The notes beneath the pieces were generated by a model. That model was given only the letters and a program-made list of their open reading frames with translations. It was not told the origin of the DNA and made no database searches. This document shows, piece by piece, positions 1 through 9,100 of a DNA stretch of 64,000 nucleotides (its first letter is position 1; each line of letters opens with the position of its first letter). Source of the stretch: Planctomycetota bacterium (lineage in GTDB: Bacteria > Planctomycetota > Planctomycetia > Planctomycetales > Planctomycetaceae); NCBI GenBank assembly GCA_018242525.1, contig JAFEBS010000010.1, forward strand, positions 200,155 to 264,154. The letters run 5' to 3'. The translations under genes were made by a program, and so were the position numbers.

Positions 1-22
1 TTGAAAAAGGCGATGGCCCTGG

Positions 23-1072
23 TCATTTCGCGGCTCTCTTGCTGGCAATCACCGCCAGCAGCGATTTGAACGGATCGGCAAACTTGGCGAGTCCCTCTTC
101 CATGAGGACGGATTCCAGCTTCGCGAAATCGACATTGCGATCAATGTCCTGCAGGATCTGATCGGCAGGAAGTTGATCGACCTTGCGCGTAAAGACCTTG
201 CCGGTCATTTTCTGGACGGCGGCGTTCGTCCCGGGCGGATTGGTCTGAATGTCAGAACCGGCCAACGCATCGACGTACTTGTCCGGCGAATCTGCGGGAT
301 CCTTGGTTCCCGTGCTGGCGAAGATGAATTCCTGCTTCAGCAGCAGTTTCTTGTCCGCCCAGAACTTTTGGTTTTCCATCCACAATCGCTGGGCATTGAC
401 GATCCCCACCTGTCCCTGTGCTGCCGGCGACAGTTCCGGCACATGCTTTTTGGTGTAGACATCAATCCGACTGACAAAAATGCTGTACACGGACTTGAAG
501 CCCGCCAGGGAAGAGCGTCGTTGAGCCCCGCGCCAGACGGCATCCCGCGCCGCTTCGTACTGTCGGCGTGAGAACAGCAACGTCACATTCAGCGTGACAC
601 CGGCGGCGGCCAGTTCTTCCAGGGCAGCCAGTCCCCCGGGTGTCCCCGGGACCTTGATCATGCGGTTGGTATGTCCTTGAGCCCAGAACTTACCCAGTTC
701 AATGTAGCGCTCGGCCTTTTGCGGGACGCTGAGCGGACAGTCGGCGGCTTCCAGCAGCGGATCCAGTTCGAAACTCACGTAACCGTCATCACCATGAGTC
801 CGCGCATGCACGTCAGCGAACACAGCCTGCGCCTTTCGAACCAGCCGATCGGTCATTTCCCAGGCGATGTCGGCATCCGACTTCCCTTCCGCAACCAGTT
901 GTACGATCTGGTCGTCAAACCGACCTGTTTTCAGCAGATCTGAAATGATGATCGGGTTCGACGTGGCTCCAGTCGCGCCAAGCTTGTAATTCTCCAGGAC
1001 CAGATCCGGATCAATGCTATCGAGCCAAACCTTGGTGCCGGCACTGACAAGGGTTTCCAGGGGAGTAGGCAT
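23..1072 (-). CDS. tal: Transaldolase
   Basis: Transaldolase of the non-oxidative pentose phosphate pathway, moving a dihydroxyacetone unit between sedoheptulose-7-phosphate and glyceraldehyde-3-phosphate in the cytoplasm. The 349-residue length fits the long bacterial subfamily. The N-terminal stretch '[13 protein letters not shown]' (about 34-47) is the first TIM-barrel signature, and K140 in 'RMIKVPGT' is at the place of the Schiff-base lysine. '[11 protein letters not shown]' follows, as expected for the next strand. The ATG is preceded by GGAG at 8 bases, which fixes the start. The gene stands alone, with a decayed transposon upstream. Function by family is secure; substrate preference was not tested. 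Confidence 0.93.
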   Translation of the reverse strand: MPTPLETLVSAGTKVWLDSIDPDLVLENYKLGATGATSNPIIISDLLKTGRFDDQIVQLVAEGKSDADIAWEMTDRLVRKAQAVFADVHARTHGDDGYVSFELDPLLEAADCPLSVPQKAERYIELGKFWAQGHTNRMIKVPGTPGGLAALEELAAAGVTLNVTLLFSRRQYEAARDAVWRGAQRRSSLAGFKSVYSIFVSRIDVYTKKHVPELSPAAQGQVGIVNAQRLWMENQKFWADKKLLLKQEFIFASTGTKDPADSPDKYVDALAGSDIQTNPPGTNAAVQKMTGKVFTRKVDQLPADQILQDIDRNVDFAKLESVLMEEGLAKFADPFKSLLAVIASKRAAK

Positions 1073-1202
1073 CGGAGATTCTCCATGAATTCTGTGAAGA
1101 GGTTTTGAGTAGTCTCACCGATGTCGGTGGTTCTGTCAAAGGGGATGGTGGATCTGCGATCGTAGATGGAAAAGAACGAGACACTTCTTGGTCGGCGGTG
1201 TT

Positions 1203-1240
1203 GTAGCCCATGGTTGCCGCACCTGGCGGCTACCCTGGGT
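1203..1240. repeat. REP-like hairpin, left copy
   Basis: Imperfect palindrome GCCCATGGTTGCCGC / GCGGCTACCCTGGGT. It is the inverted counterpart of the element at 1557-1597, and the two flank a transposase remnant. This arrangement is known for REP elements mobilised by REP-associated tyrosine transposases. Confidence 0.75.
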
Positions 1241-1242
1241 CG

Positions 1243-1500
1243 CGCGAAGTCATTCAACTCTACCCTGAATGGGTTCTGCCAACTGCATGGGTGCATCATC
1301 AGTCCCAGACATTGACTGGCCACCATGTGGATGTGATCGTCAACGCCGCCGACAATGACCGGTGGACAATTCAAGCTTCTCGATGTTCCCCCGAGTTGGG
1401 CATGCAACTCATCGTGGAAGGTCTGGTCCTTGAGAATTGGAATTCGATCTTTCGTCGAAAACACGATGTCGATGAGGACATCTGTGAGAGACTGTGGCAT
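1243..1500 (-). pseudogene. Truncated REP-associated (IS200-like) tyrosine transposase
   Basis: From the ATG at 1500 the frame reads MPQSLTDVLIDIVFSTKDR, then '...CPPVIVGGVDDHIHMVASQC'. These are the N-terminal signatures of the Y1/REP-associated transposase family, including the metal-binding HxH motif (HIH), followed by M. After about 65 residues the similarity stops; the C-terminal half with the catalytic Tyr is missing, and the frame runs on into the left REP hairpin. Intact family members are about 140-180 residues. It lies between two inverted REP-like hairpins, so this is the shell of a single-gene mobile element. The same frame stays open upstream of 1500 to 1584 through the right REP, but the homology begins at 1500. 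Confidence 0.75.
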
Positions 1501-1556
1501 GGGTATTCGCTCCTGGAGGCAGGACCCTTTCAGGGTAAAAACAATGATGCGTTCAG

Positions 1557-1597
1557 AACCCAGGGTAGCCGCGGGGCGCGGCAACCCTGGGCTATAA
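1557..1597. repeat. REP-like hairpin, right copy
   Basis: CCCAGGGTAGCCGC / GCGGCAACCCTGGG palindrome with a short GGGC loop. It is the inverse of 1203-1240. Immediately after it, AACTCCGTCGGAGT (about 1602-1616) forms a second small hairpin. Confidence 0.75.
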
Positions 1598-1708
1598 GAC
1601 GAAACTCCGTCGGAGTAACCGGATGAGGATGCGTATACAGGACTAGACGGTCAGGTTAATGAAGCGTGGACAGGCCAGGAAGTGTTCGCATGGGAAACTG
1701 GAGTTCTT

Positions 1709-2287
1709 ATGCCGCAGAAATCCGAAGCAGATCAACCGAACCGAAGCGTCTTTGAATTCCGCTCGCTCATTGCGCTGGAGCGCTCGGTGCGATCCGGGAT
1801 TCTGCTTCCTGACTATCCAGTTGTGAAGAATGCCATTCCCGTTGAGGAGTTAACGAGAGAGAAAACGATCAAGGGCCTGTTGAGCCCGGAGCTTGGAACT
1901 TGGATTTCCATCAAGGGCAAATGGTCCGGCTCGGACAACTTCAAAGCAAGTTTTACTGCCTGGAAGATTGAGAAACTCGAAGTGAACGGGAAGAAGTTTG
2001 AATACCCAAGTGAGAGGAATGCGTCTGCGACGAGATTGGATTTGACGTTGGGAGATATCGGCCCATTTCCGCATTCTGGTCGTCAATTACGAAAGCCGCA
2101 GGAAGGCGAAATCTGGGAGTTCGAGGCGTACGAGTCGTTTCATTACGATGCTATGGTCAATTCAGAGGAAGTTTTGAGCGTGCAGACCTTCGTGGTGAGT
2201 TACCCTCGCGGACCTGGACGTTATACAGAACTTCGCATGAGGGAAAAGGACGCGAGACGGCTGGAAAAGAACGCGGCGGCGAATTGA
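1709..2287 (+). CDS. Hypothetical protein, 192 aa
   Basis: Unrecognised soluble protein. The frame is open from a GTG at 1682, but the ATG at 1709 has GGAG at about 6 bases and is the more likely start. The sequence is charged, mixed alpha/beta in character, with no signal peptide or membrane segment. The centre ('TWISIKGKWSGSDNFKAS') and the later 'EGEIWEFEAYESFHYDAM' suggest a beta-rich fold. It ends 13 bases before the convergent P450 gene stop. There is no context that suggests a role. Confidence 0.6.
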   Translation: MPQKSEADQPNRSVFEFRSLIALERSVRSGILLPDYPVVKNAIPVEELTREKTIKGLLSPELGTWISIKGKWSGSDNFKASFTAWKIEKLEVNGKKFEYPSERNASATRLDLTLGDIGPFPHSGRQLRKPQEGEIWEFEAYESFHYDAMVNSEEVLSVQTFVVSYPRGPGRYTELRMREKDARRLEKNAAAN

Positions 2288-2300
2288 AAAGTCCGAAATA

Positions 2301-3710
2301 TCAGCGATGTTTGATTCGAACCAGCATTGGTCGATCTGGCTGTAAAGTGACTCCGAAGCGTGGCTCGGGGTGACAGTTTTCGAGGGGTGTTGATTCCCAG
2401 CGGGCGAAGAATGAAGCCAGCAGGTAGGTGGCTTCCTGATCGAACAGCGCTTTGCCGATGCAGAATCGCTTGCCGCCGCCGAAGGGAAAGAAGGCGAATT
2501 GGGGGCGTTCTTCGTGGGCGTCTTGAGGTGCTGCGACTTGGGACGGGCTGACCGCTTCTGCGTTGGATTCGACGGGCCGCCAGCGTTCGGGGCTGAATTC
2601 CTGGGGTTCGGAAAACCAGCGTGGATCGCGATGCGTCACCCATTGGCTCGTGTAGACGAAGGTGTCCCTGGGAATCAGGAATTCGCCCAGGCGATAATCG
2701 GACAGAGTTCGCCGCGATGTGGCCCAGACGGACGGATACATGCGCAGCGATTCCTGCAGCGTCGCGTCGGTCCAGATCGCCGAGTTGCTCCATTCCAGAT
2801 TGTCGGTCGGGTTGTCCGACAACCGGGATCCCTCCGTCGCAATGCGCGACTGCAGATCGGGTTGCCGCGAGGATTCCCAGAGAGCCCAGGCGAGTGAATT
2901 GGCGGTCGTGTCGTAACTGGCCAGCAGGATTGTCAGCAGGTTGTCTTCCAGAAATTCGTCACGCATCCGGCCACCGACTTCCGAGCCGTCTGTAATCAGC
3001 GACAACATGTCCGCGTTCGCCCCGGATCGTGGAAGCGAACTGGCGGTTTTGATGGCGGCGGTCAATTGTCGGCGAACTCGATTTCGATTCGTCAGCACTT
3101 TCAGACTGTGCCGGATGTCGAACAACAGGCAGATCTTTTGAAAGGCCAGCGGCATCCCCAGGAACCAGGCGTTGCTTTGCGACATCAGATTCAGAAAGGC
3201 TGTGTGGTCGATTCCGGACACAACTTCGTCGCCCGCTTCGGCCGGGAACAACAGCGATGCCGCGATCGCCAGGCTGACTCCCCTGGCAAACTGATACAGA
3301 TCAATCACGTCACCATCGCGCAGCGTCGACAGGGCCTGCGCGCCGCGAAGGATGGTCGTGGCGAGAAGTCGCCGGGTCAGGATCTTGCGCAGTGCCAGTA
3401 GCAACAGCGAACGGTGTTCGTCATGAATCTGACCTTCGATCGCGATCAGGGTCCACGGGACGACTCGTCGCAGCAGGTCCTGACCGCACAGGCCGAAGTA
3501 CTGTGCGCCCGTGACCATGACTTCCCGCACCTGATCGGGATGGGACACCAGTACCTTGGGCAGTCCGGCCACGGGAACACGAGCAATGTCGCCATGCGTC
3601 TGGCTGATCTCGCGCAGGACGTGGCCCATCTGGTATCGCCGCCGATACATCGACCACTGATCGGCCAGACCGCGCGGACCGGGAATGTCATTCAGTCGCT
3701 TTAAGGGCAT
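2301..3710 (-). CDS. Cytochrome P450
   Basis: Haem-thiolate monooxygenase, 469 residues, the normal length for a soluble bacterial P450. Visible motifs in order: I-helix oxygen-activation motif ASYDTT (about 264-269), ExxR E320-R323 in 'QESLR', a PERW meander motif in 'FSPERWRP', and the haem loop FFPFGGGKRFCIG with axial ligand C417. The N-terminus 'IPGPRGL' is the usual P450 proline-rich entry. The start lies 7 bases after the stop of the upstream sulfotransferase, so the two are very likely co-transcribed and may act on the same substrate (inference). The substrate cannot be read from the sequence, and no ferredoxin or reductase gene is adjacent. Confidence 0.93.
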   Translation of the reverse strand: MPLKRLNDIPGPRGLADQWSMYRRRYQMGHVLREISQTHGDIARVPVAGLPKVLVSHPDQVREVMVTGAQYFGLCGQDLLRRVVPWTLIAIEGQIHDEHRSLLLLALRKILTRRLLATTILRGAQALSTLRDGDVIDLYQFARGVSLAIAASLLFPAEAGDEVVSGIDHTAFLNLMSQSNAWFLGMPLAFQKICLLFDIRHSLKVLTNRNRVRRQLTAAIKTASSLPRSGANADMLSLITDGSEVGGRMRDEFLEDNLLTILLASYDTTANSLAWALWESSRQPDLQSRIATEGSRLSDNPTDNLEWSNSAIWTDATLQESLRMYPSVWATSRRTLSDYRLGEFLIPRDTFVYTSQWVTHRDPRWFSEPQEFSPERWRPVESNAEAVSPSQVAAPQDAHEERPQFAFFPFGGGKRFCIGKALFDQEATYLLASFFARWESTPLENCHPEPRFGVTLQPDRPMLVRIKHR

Positions 3711-3717
3711 GGGGGAA

Positions 3718-4995
3718 TCACACGAGTTTCAAAAGTTGCTGCTCGGCGTCGTGATACGATTCGCAGCCAGCGATGACTTCCGACGCGGTCAAACCGAAAT
3801 CGCCCAGGGAATAGTTGTGCTGGCCGTGCTTGCGCTGCGGATTGTTGTCGAGCCAGTTGCGCATCGCGGTTTCCCCGGACTGAGTCCACGGAATCTGAAA
3901 ATGGTCGTAGATTCTGCGCATTGTTGGCAGGGGCTGTGTGACGAGGCTTTTGTAGTGGATATTCAGCAACCGCTGCGGGGATGCGGCACCACTGCCGGGG
4001 GATGGATTGGCCCACTGGGCCAGCGTCTGGACGGTCGATCTTCCAAGTTGTGCCGGATCGGTCTGATCGGACGAGATCCGATGCGTTTCGTAGGCCAGGC
4101 TGCACAGTGACGCGACCACTTCGCCGACGTTGCGGTACGTCTGGATGAAACAGGCGTCAGGTACGAGGCGGGCGATCGTGGACAGTCGCGGTGTATGCAA
4201 AGGACACTTGAGGACCCAGTGCTGGCCCGGCTGGTCTGCCTGAATGAGCCGTAGCGTCTCCAGGTAATGGGTGTACGCGGATTGCCAATCGGCCTCACTG
4301 CGACCGTCGAGCCATTCCGAGTACTCGGGAACATTCCACATCAACGGAAAGCTGTACGACAAGAACGTGTTCTGGAGCAGCCACAGGCATTCTTCGGGGC
4401 CCAGCGGTTCGATCTTGTGGATGCCCGCCAGTCCTGGGGCCAGCAGATTCGTCTTTTGAACCTGTTGAATCGCCAGCTTTTGACGCACCTTCTGTGATTC
4501 GGCACCGCGTCTCACCCCCGCCGCCATCCGAGGTGTTAGGGATTCCCAGTAACGCAGGTGTCGGGCGCGCTCGTCCGCTGCCAGCAGATTCAGCAGCAGC
4601 GTTGTCCCGGTGCGCGGCAATCCAAGCACATAGACCGGGCGCATCAAGGGCGGAAGTGCCGGTTTGAGCGAGCCGGCGGCACCTCCCCAGGCTCGTTCCA
4701 GACTGAGCCGATTGACCAACAGTTGTCGCAGTCGCATGGACGCGGCAATTCTGCCAATGGAATTCAGGCGGGCAGCTTCGGTCAGCGAGCGGAGCAGGAT
4801 CGACAACGGTTCGCGAAAGGACGTGTCGACGAATTCGCAATGGCCAACCTCGCGTCGGGCAATCGCTTCCAGGGATTCGAGATTCAGAGTTGGCTTGCCC
4901 TTGATTCGTTCCGTCAACGAACACACGGCGCGGGCGATCTGATACGACATTTGGCGACGGGCGGGCTTGCGAACAATCGGTGCTGTTTCTGACAT
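3718..4995 (-). CDS. Sulfotransferase family protein
   Basis: PAPS-dependent sulfotransferase of the Sulfotransfer_3 type. The 5'-phosphosulfate-binding loop GLPRTGTT lies at about 125-132 after a strand 'RPVYVL'. A later 'HWVLKCPLHTPRL' block and 'DACFIQTYRNVGEVVAS' correspond to the conserved core and 3'-phosphate-binding region (R near 'TYRNV', followed by S). It has 425 residues and no signal peptide. It is the first gene of a two-gene unit with the P450, 7 bases apart. I infer that the pair hydroxylates and then sulfates a lipid or secondary metabolite. The acceptor is unknown. Confidence 0.85.
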   Translation of the reverse strand: MSETAPIVRKPARRQMSYQIARAVCSLTERIKGKPTLNLESLEAIARREVGHCEFVDTSFREPLSILLRSLTEAARLNSIGRIAASMRLRQLLVNRLSLERAWGGAAGSLKPALPPLMRPVYVLGLPRTGTTLLLNLLAADERARHLRYWESLTPRMAAGVRRGAESQKVRQKLAIQQVQKTNLLAPGLAGIHKIEPLGPEECLWLLQNTFLSYSFPLMWNVPEYSEWLDGRSEADWQSAYTHYLETLRLIQADQPGQHWVLKCPLHTPRLSTIARLVPDACFIQTYRNVGEVVASLCSLAYETHRISSDQTDPAQLGRSTVQTLAQWANPSPGSGAASPQRLLNIHYKSLVTQPLPTMRRIYDHFQIPWTQSGETAMRNWLDNNPQRKHGQHNYSLGDFGLTASEVIAGCESYHDAEQQLLKLV

Positions 4996-5517
4996 TCAGA
5001 TCTCGCCAATTCAGTCAGACGCAGGAATGCTCGCTGTGTCGTATCAGCCACCATGGCTGCCGGGCAAAATGCCGTAGGCGCAACTCTACCACGCAGTCGG
5101 ACGATTTCGCCAGCACGGTGCCGCTCAACGCGGGTAACGATTTCCCACCTGCGATTTGCGATTTTCCAGGCGTAGCCGATCTCGTGAGAGATCGAATCCC
5201 ACCGGTTGCCCGGTCCGACCGGTGACCATCACATGATGCCCGAAGGAATGCTCGATGTAGGGATGCGACAGGGAACGGACCGTGGCCCATTTGTCACAGC
5301 GGGTAGCGAGCATCGGCAAATGCTCACTGATCAGCACACCGGGCGTCCGCGTGGCAATGGGAGCAAATTCGCCCCGGATATTGTCGGGGGAGTCGACATC
5401 ATCACAACCGACGCGTAAATCAAATCCACAGTTGCATTTGGATCGGTTGTCGTCGTACCATTTCCTGCACTGCAAGACTCCGCCCGATTCTTCGCCTGCC
5501 TTTTTCGGACCGCGACT
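4996..5517. other. Intergenic region without a supported gene
   Basis: About 520 bases between the divergent sulfotransferase and sigma-factor genes. It must hold both promoters, though I see no convincing -35/-10 pair. The only clear structure is the hairpin at 5172-5195. A long minus-strand open frame crossing this region continues antisense through the sigma factor and is rejected. Confidence 0.6.
5172..5195. repeat. Short hairpin repeat (GTAGCCGA type), copy 1
   Basis: GTAGCCGATCTCGTGAGAGATCGA. GATCTC and GAGATC pair around a GTGA loop. Copy 2 is at 41548-41571 and differs by paired substitutions that keep the stem. Confidence 0.6.
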
Positions 5518-6081
5518 TTGCTGTTGTCCATCGACCAAGTACTGATCGAGCAACTTCGACGTGGGGATCGGGCGGCATTTGCTGCGGTGATCGAACAGCA
5601 CCAGCGTGCCGTGTTTGGGTATCTGCGGGCTCGACTGCTGCAGTCCACCGATGCCGACGACATGACGCAGGAAGTGTTTTTGAGATTCTACCTGGCCCAG
5701 GCACGATTCGATTCCACCGCGCTGATCCGTCCCTGGCTGCTGGGAATTGCCCGCAATCTGCTGCGTGAACATGTCAAAGGGCTGAAGCGGCGCAAAGAGG
5801 TGGCGTGGACGGAACTGTGCTTGGAACTGGAATCGGTCATGCCGCCCGATGCCCAGTGGACGGACGACGATGACGTGATGCGGCACCTGCCGATTTGCCT
5901 GGATGGATTGGGACCCAGCGCGCGGGAAGCCATCGAGTTGCAATATCGGGGAGAACGCAAGCTGGCCGACATCGGACGCCAGTTGCACCGCAGTGAAGGG
6001 GCGGTCAAGCTGCTGCTGCATCGGGCACGGCAGGCCTTGAAGGATTGTCTGGAGCGACGGAAAAAGCGGTCGGAGCAATGA
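5518..6081 (+). CDS. RNA polymerase sigma factor, ECF type
   Basis: ECF-subfamily sigma-70 factor. Region 2 spans roughly residues 10-80, with 'DADDMTQEVFLRFY' as the 2.2/2.3 core and 'LIRPWLLGIARNLLREHVK' as the 2.4 DNA-reading helix. Region 4 (about 125-180) holds 'LADIGRQLHRSEGAVKLLLHRARQALK', a typical helix-turn-helix. The start is uncertain: the frame is open from 5419 without any ATG or GTG, so the TTG at 5518 is the best candidate although its ribosome site is poor. The next gene begins 55 bases downstream with an anti-sigma-like N-terminus, so the pair probably forms a regulator/sensor unit. Confidence 0.88.
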   Translation: MLLSIDQVLIEQLRRGDRAAFAAVIEQHQRAVFGYLRARLLQSTDADDMTQEVFLRFYLAQARFDSTALIRPWLLGIARNLLREHVKGLKRRKEVAWTELCLELESVMPPDAQWTDDDDVMRHLPICLDGLGPSAREAIELQYRGERKLADIGRQLHRSEGAVKLLLHRARQALKDCLERRKKRSEQ

Positions 6082-6136
6082 TCACACAATTGGCCGACAA
6101 CAGACCCACAATGGATTTGATGATTGACAGGCAGAC

Positions 6137-9100
6137 ATGACGGACCAGGAACTAATACAACTGCTGCAGGAAAAACCACCGGGTGAATTCACGGTGGACG
6201 AGTTCGAGGCGTTGCGCGCCCGCTGGACTCAATCCCCCGAACTGCGGCAGGCGTTGATCGAACATCTGAAGCTGGAGTCCCAACTGTCGGGCGCGTTTGG
6301 TCAGATCGACCTGGATATCGACAAGATCCTGAAACGCGCCGACGACGAGCGACGTCAATCACCGGCCAAACCATCGTCCCAGTGGCGCTGGTCCGTGGGC
6401 CTGAGCCTGCTGCTCGTGTGTGGCTTGTCGGCGATTTTCTGGATCGGTCGCCATCCGCAGCAACCGGATGTCGTGATCGGGCCGGAGCGGCCAAAAGGGG
6501 ACAGCGGTGTCGAGGCCAACCGCACGGTCGAACTTGCCAGTTCGGATGAGCCGGTCGATGCCTTGACGGCGATTGCCGCGTCCCGGTTGGACTCAAGTAC
6601 TGCCAATACCGGTGTGGGAGCAGAACCCGGAGTCCCGATCGACTCTGCGGCCGACGAACCATGGTCGAAAACATTGGCCCGCGACATCGCTCCCTGGCCC
6701 GCGAACAGCCCGAAGCTGACTCGCGACTTCAAGGGCTCGGGCCACGATGAGCTTCCGGAAGTGGAAGCACGTCGCTGGTTCAGCCAGGTCGAGGGGCACC
6801 CCTTCAACCTGGCTCAGGACACCTATGGTCATCCGCCGAATCAGCGACGCGCTGCTCGATTCAACGGGTTCGCTCGTCTGCGGTCCCCCTGGCCCGACGA
6901 TGCCCTGCTGCGGCTGACTCCGTTTGAAGTCACCGATTTGACAATCTACCTGTGGCGTGGTCCCAGTGGTGTCGCCGTACGGTTCTACAGCCGGCGCGAG
7001 CCGTTCACGTGGGCCGCCTTTGAAGTCGTCCGGGAAAACTCGTCTCCGAAACCGATTCGCTGGGGACTCCTCACGACCGACAACGGCGGGTATGTTCGAG
7101 CAGGCATGGGAACGTTTGACCTGCGGTACCAGGATGGCGGAATCACGCTGGCCCGAGGCGGAATCCCGTTGCTGACGGCACCACTCGCCGACCGTCCCGA
7201 TGAAGTGTACGTCGAAGGTGCGTTCCGCCTTCGCGGAATTTCCATACATCGTTCCGCGCCGCTGATGAGTGTACCCGAGAATCCGTATCCACTTCTGGCC
7301 GGCGGACCAGCGGCGGAATTGCCCTGGGTGGTGTCCGTCGAAACGCCAGCGGAACTGATTCCCAACGCCGATGGAACGGCCACGTTTCGAGTCGATTCTC
7401 AGGACAAGCTGGGAACGATGGTTGTTCCGCTGGCCCAGCGTGGCCTGTACGAAGTGATTGCACGAGTCGACGAGGCAGATCCCGGCACCGGGATCTTCCT
7501 GGGGGATCTGGACGGCCGCCCGCTGCATCGCGTCGGATTTTACAAGGATGCCGCCAGCGGGCGCACGACGATTGGCGTTCTGCGGCCTGGTGAAGTCCGC
7601 GACCAGGCGAGTTTTGACTTCAATGCGTTTCCACCGCCGTATCATACCCGAACCCAGTGGATCAAGATTATTGCCGGATTGGGGACCGTGCAGGTCATGA
7701 TCAGCGGTGATGGCCGGAATTGGGGGCATCTGACGGAAGATCCTGCCCGCGACCTGCCCGGTGCCGTCGGCAGCATCGGACTGTTTGGATTACCGGGATC
7801 AGGCCCCCGAACCATGAAACTGGCGCGGCTGGAAGTCCGTCCCCTGACCGGACTGACGAGACTGGCCGACGCGGACCTGGTGGCGCTGGTTCCGCAGTAT
7901 TCGCCTGACGAATGGAAGGATATCGCTCGCTGGTCCCATCGGACAATGGATGCGATGCCTGCTGGAGTCGACACGACGCGGTGGATCAATACCTGCGCCG
8001 CGACAGCGTTGACTCAGGGACCATCCCGTGAATTCGCAGTGGCCCTGTTGCGGCGGCTAATGACGGTTGCCATTCAGTCAGAGATCCCTGTCGCTCAGAA
8101 ACTGCTGATACTGGATGAAGCCTGCCTGCTGGCCGACACGTGGGACGAAGCGTCCGCCCGAGTCATCGCCGACCACTACAACGTGATCGGAGAGCAACTG
8201 GCGATGAGTGGCGACCCGTATCCGCTGACAATCATCCGCCCTGCACTGGTGCGTTCGGCGATGTGGTCGATCAGCAAACTGCGGTTTGCCTGGGAACGCC
8301 AGGCCTCGAACGAACTGCTGGCGACGCTTTATCGCAGCGACTGGGCAGCGGCTTGGCAGCAGAGTCACACGACCAACTTCTGGAACGCTGGACCACATCC
8401 CGACTGGGTGGCGGCTGAACGGGCAGACCTGTTGGCAAAGCAGGCGCGTTGGACACGGGCGATCGCTGTCGAGAATGCACCACAACTGGACGATGGCCAG
8501 TCCGGCGTTGTCATCGCGGCCTGGCGTCATCCGCTGGCATTGCAATGGAACAAGGAGGCGTACAACGTCCGTTCGGAACTGCAGTCGGCTCTCGCCGGCG
8601 CGACTTACGAAGATGCCTGCCGGATCGTGATGTCGATCAACGTCAGCGATGGACCGGGGTTGCTGCCCGATATGGATGATCGTCAACTGTTCGTGTCGCT
8701 GCCGACCGCCGTCGCGGCGGCCATGCAGATTCATCCTGAGTTCGCACGGTTGATGGCTGAGAAATTTGGACCACTGGGAGTGATTCGAGTTCGGCAGGCG
8801 ATTCAGTCCGGCGACGTTCGCGGCGTTCAATCGGCGACCCTGCAATTTTACGGAACCGAAGCGGCCGCCGAGGCTCACCAATGGCTGGGTGATCTCGATC
8901 TGTCCGCTGGTCGCTTCCCGTCCGCCGAGGAGCATTTTCTGCTGGGCTTGGCGCACTGTCTGCCGCGTCAGCGCGATGGGCTTCAGTCGCGCCTGCAACT
9001 GGCACTGGCATTAAATGGCAAGCCGTTGTCGTCGACGACTCAGCCCCCAATGAGTTCGATTGAGCTGAGTGGTGCATCCATCTCGGCGGGCGATCTTGAA

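Noticed and set aside
5125..6078. 317-codon open frame on the minus strand
   Set aside because: Covers the sigma factor in antisense; the sigma-factor motifs are unambiguous.
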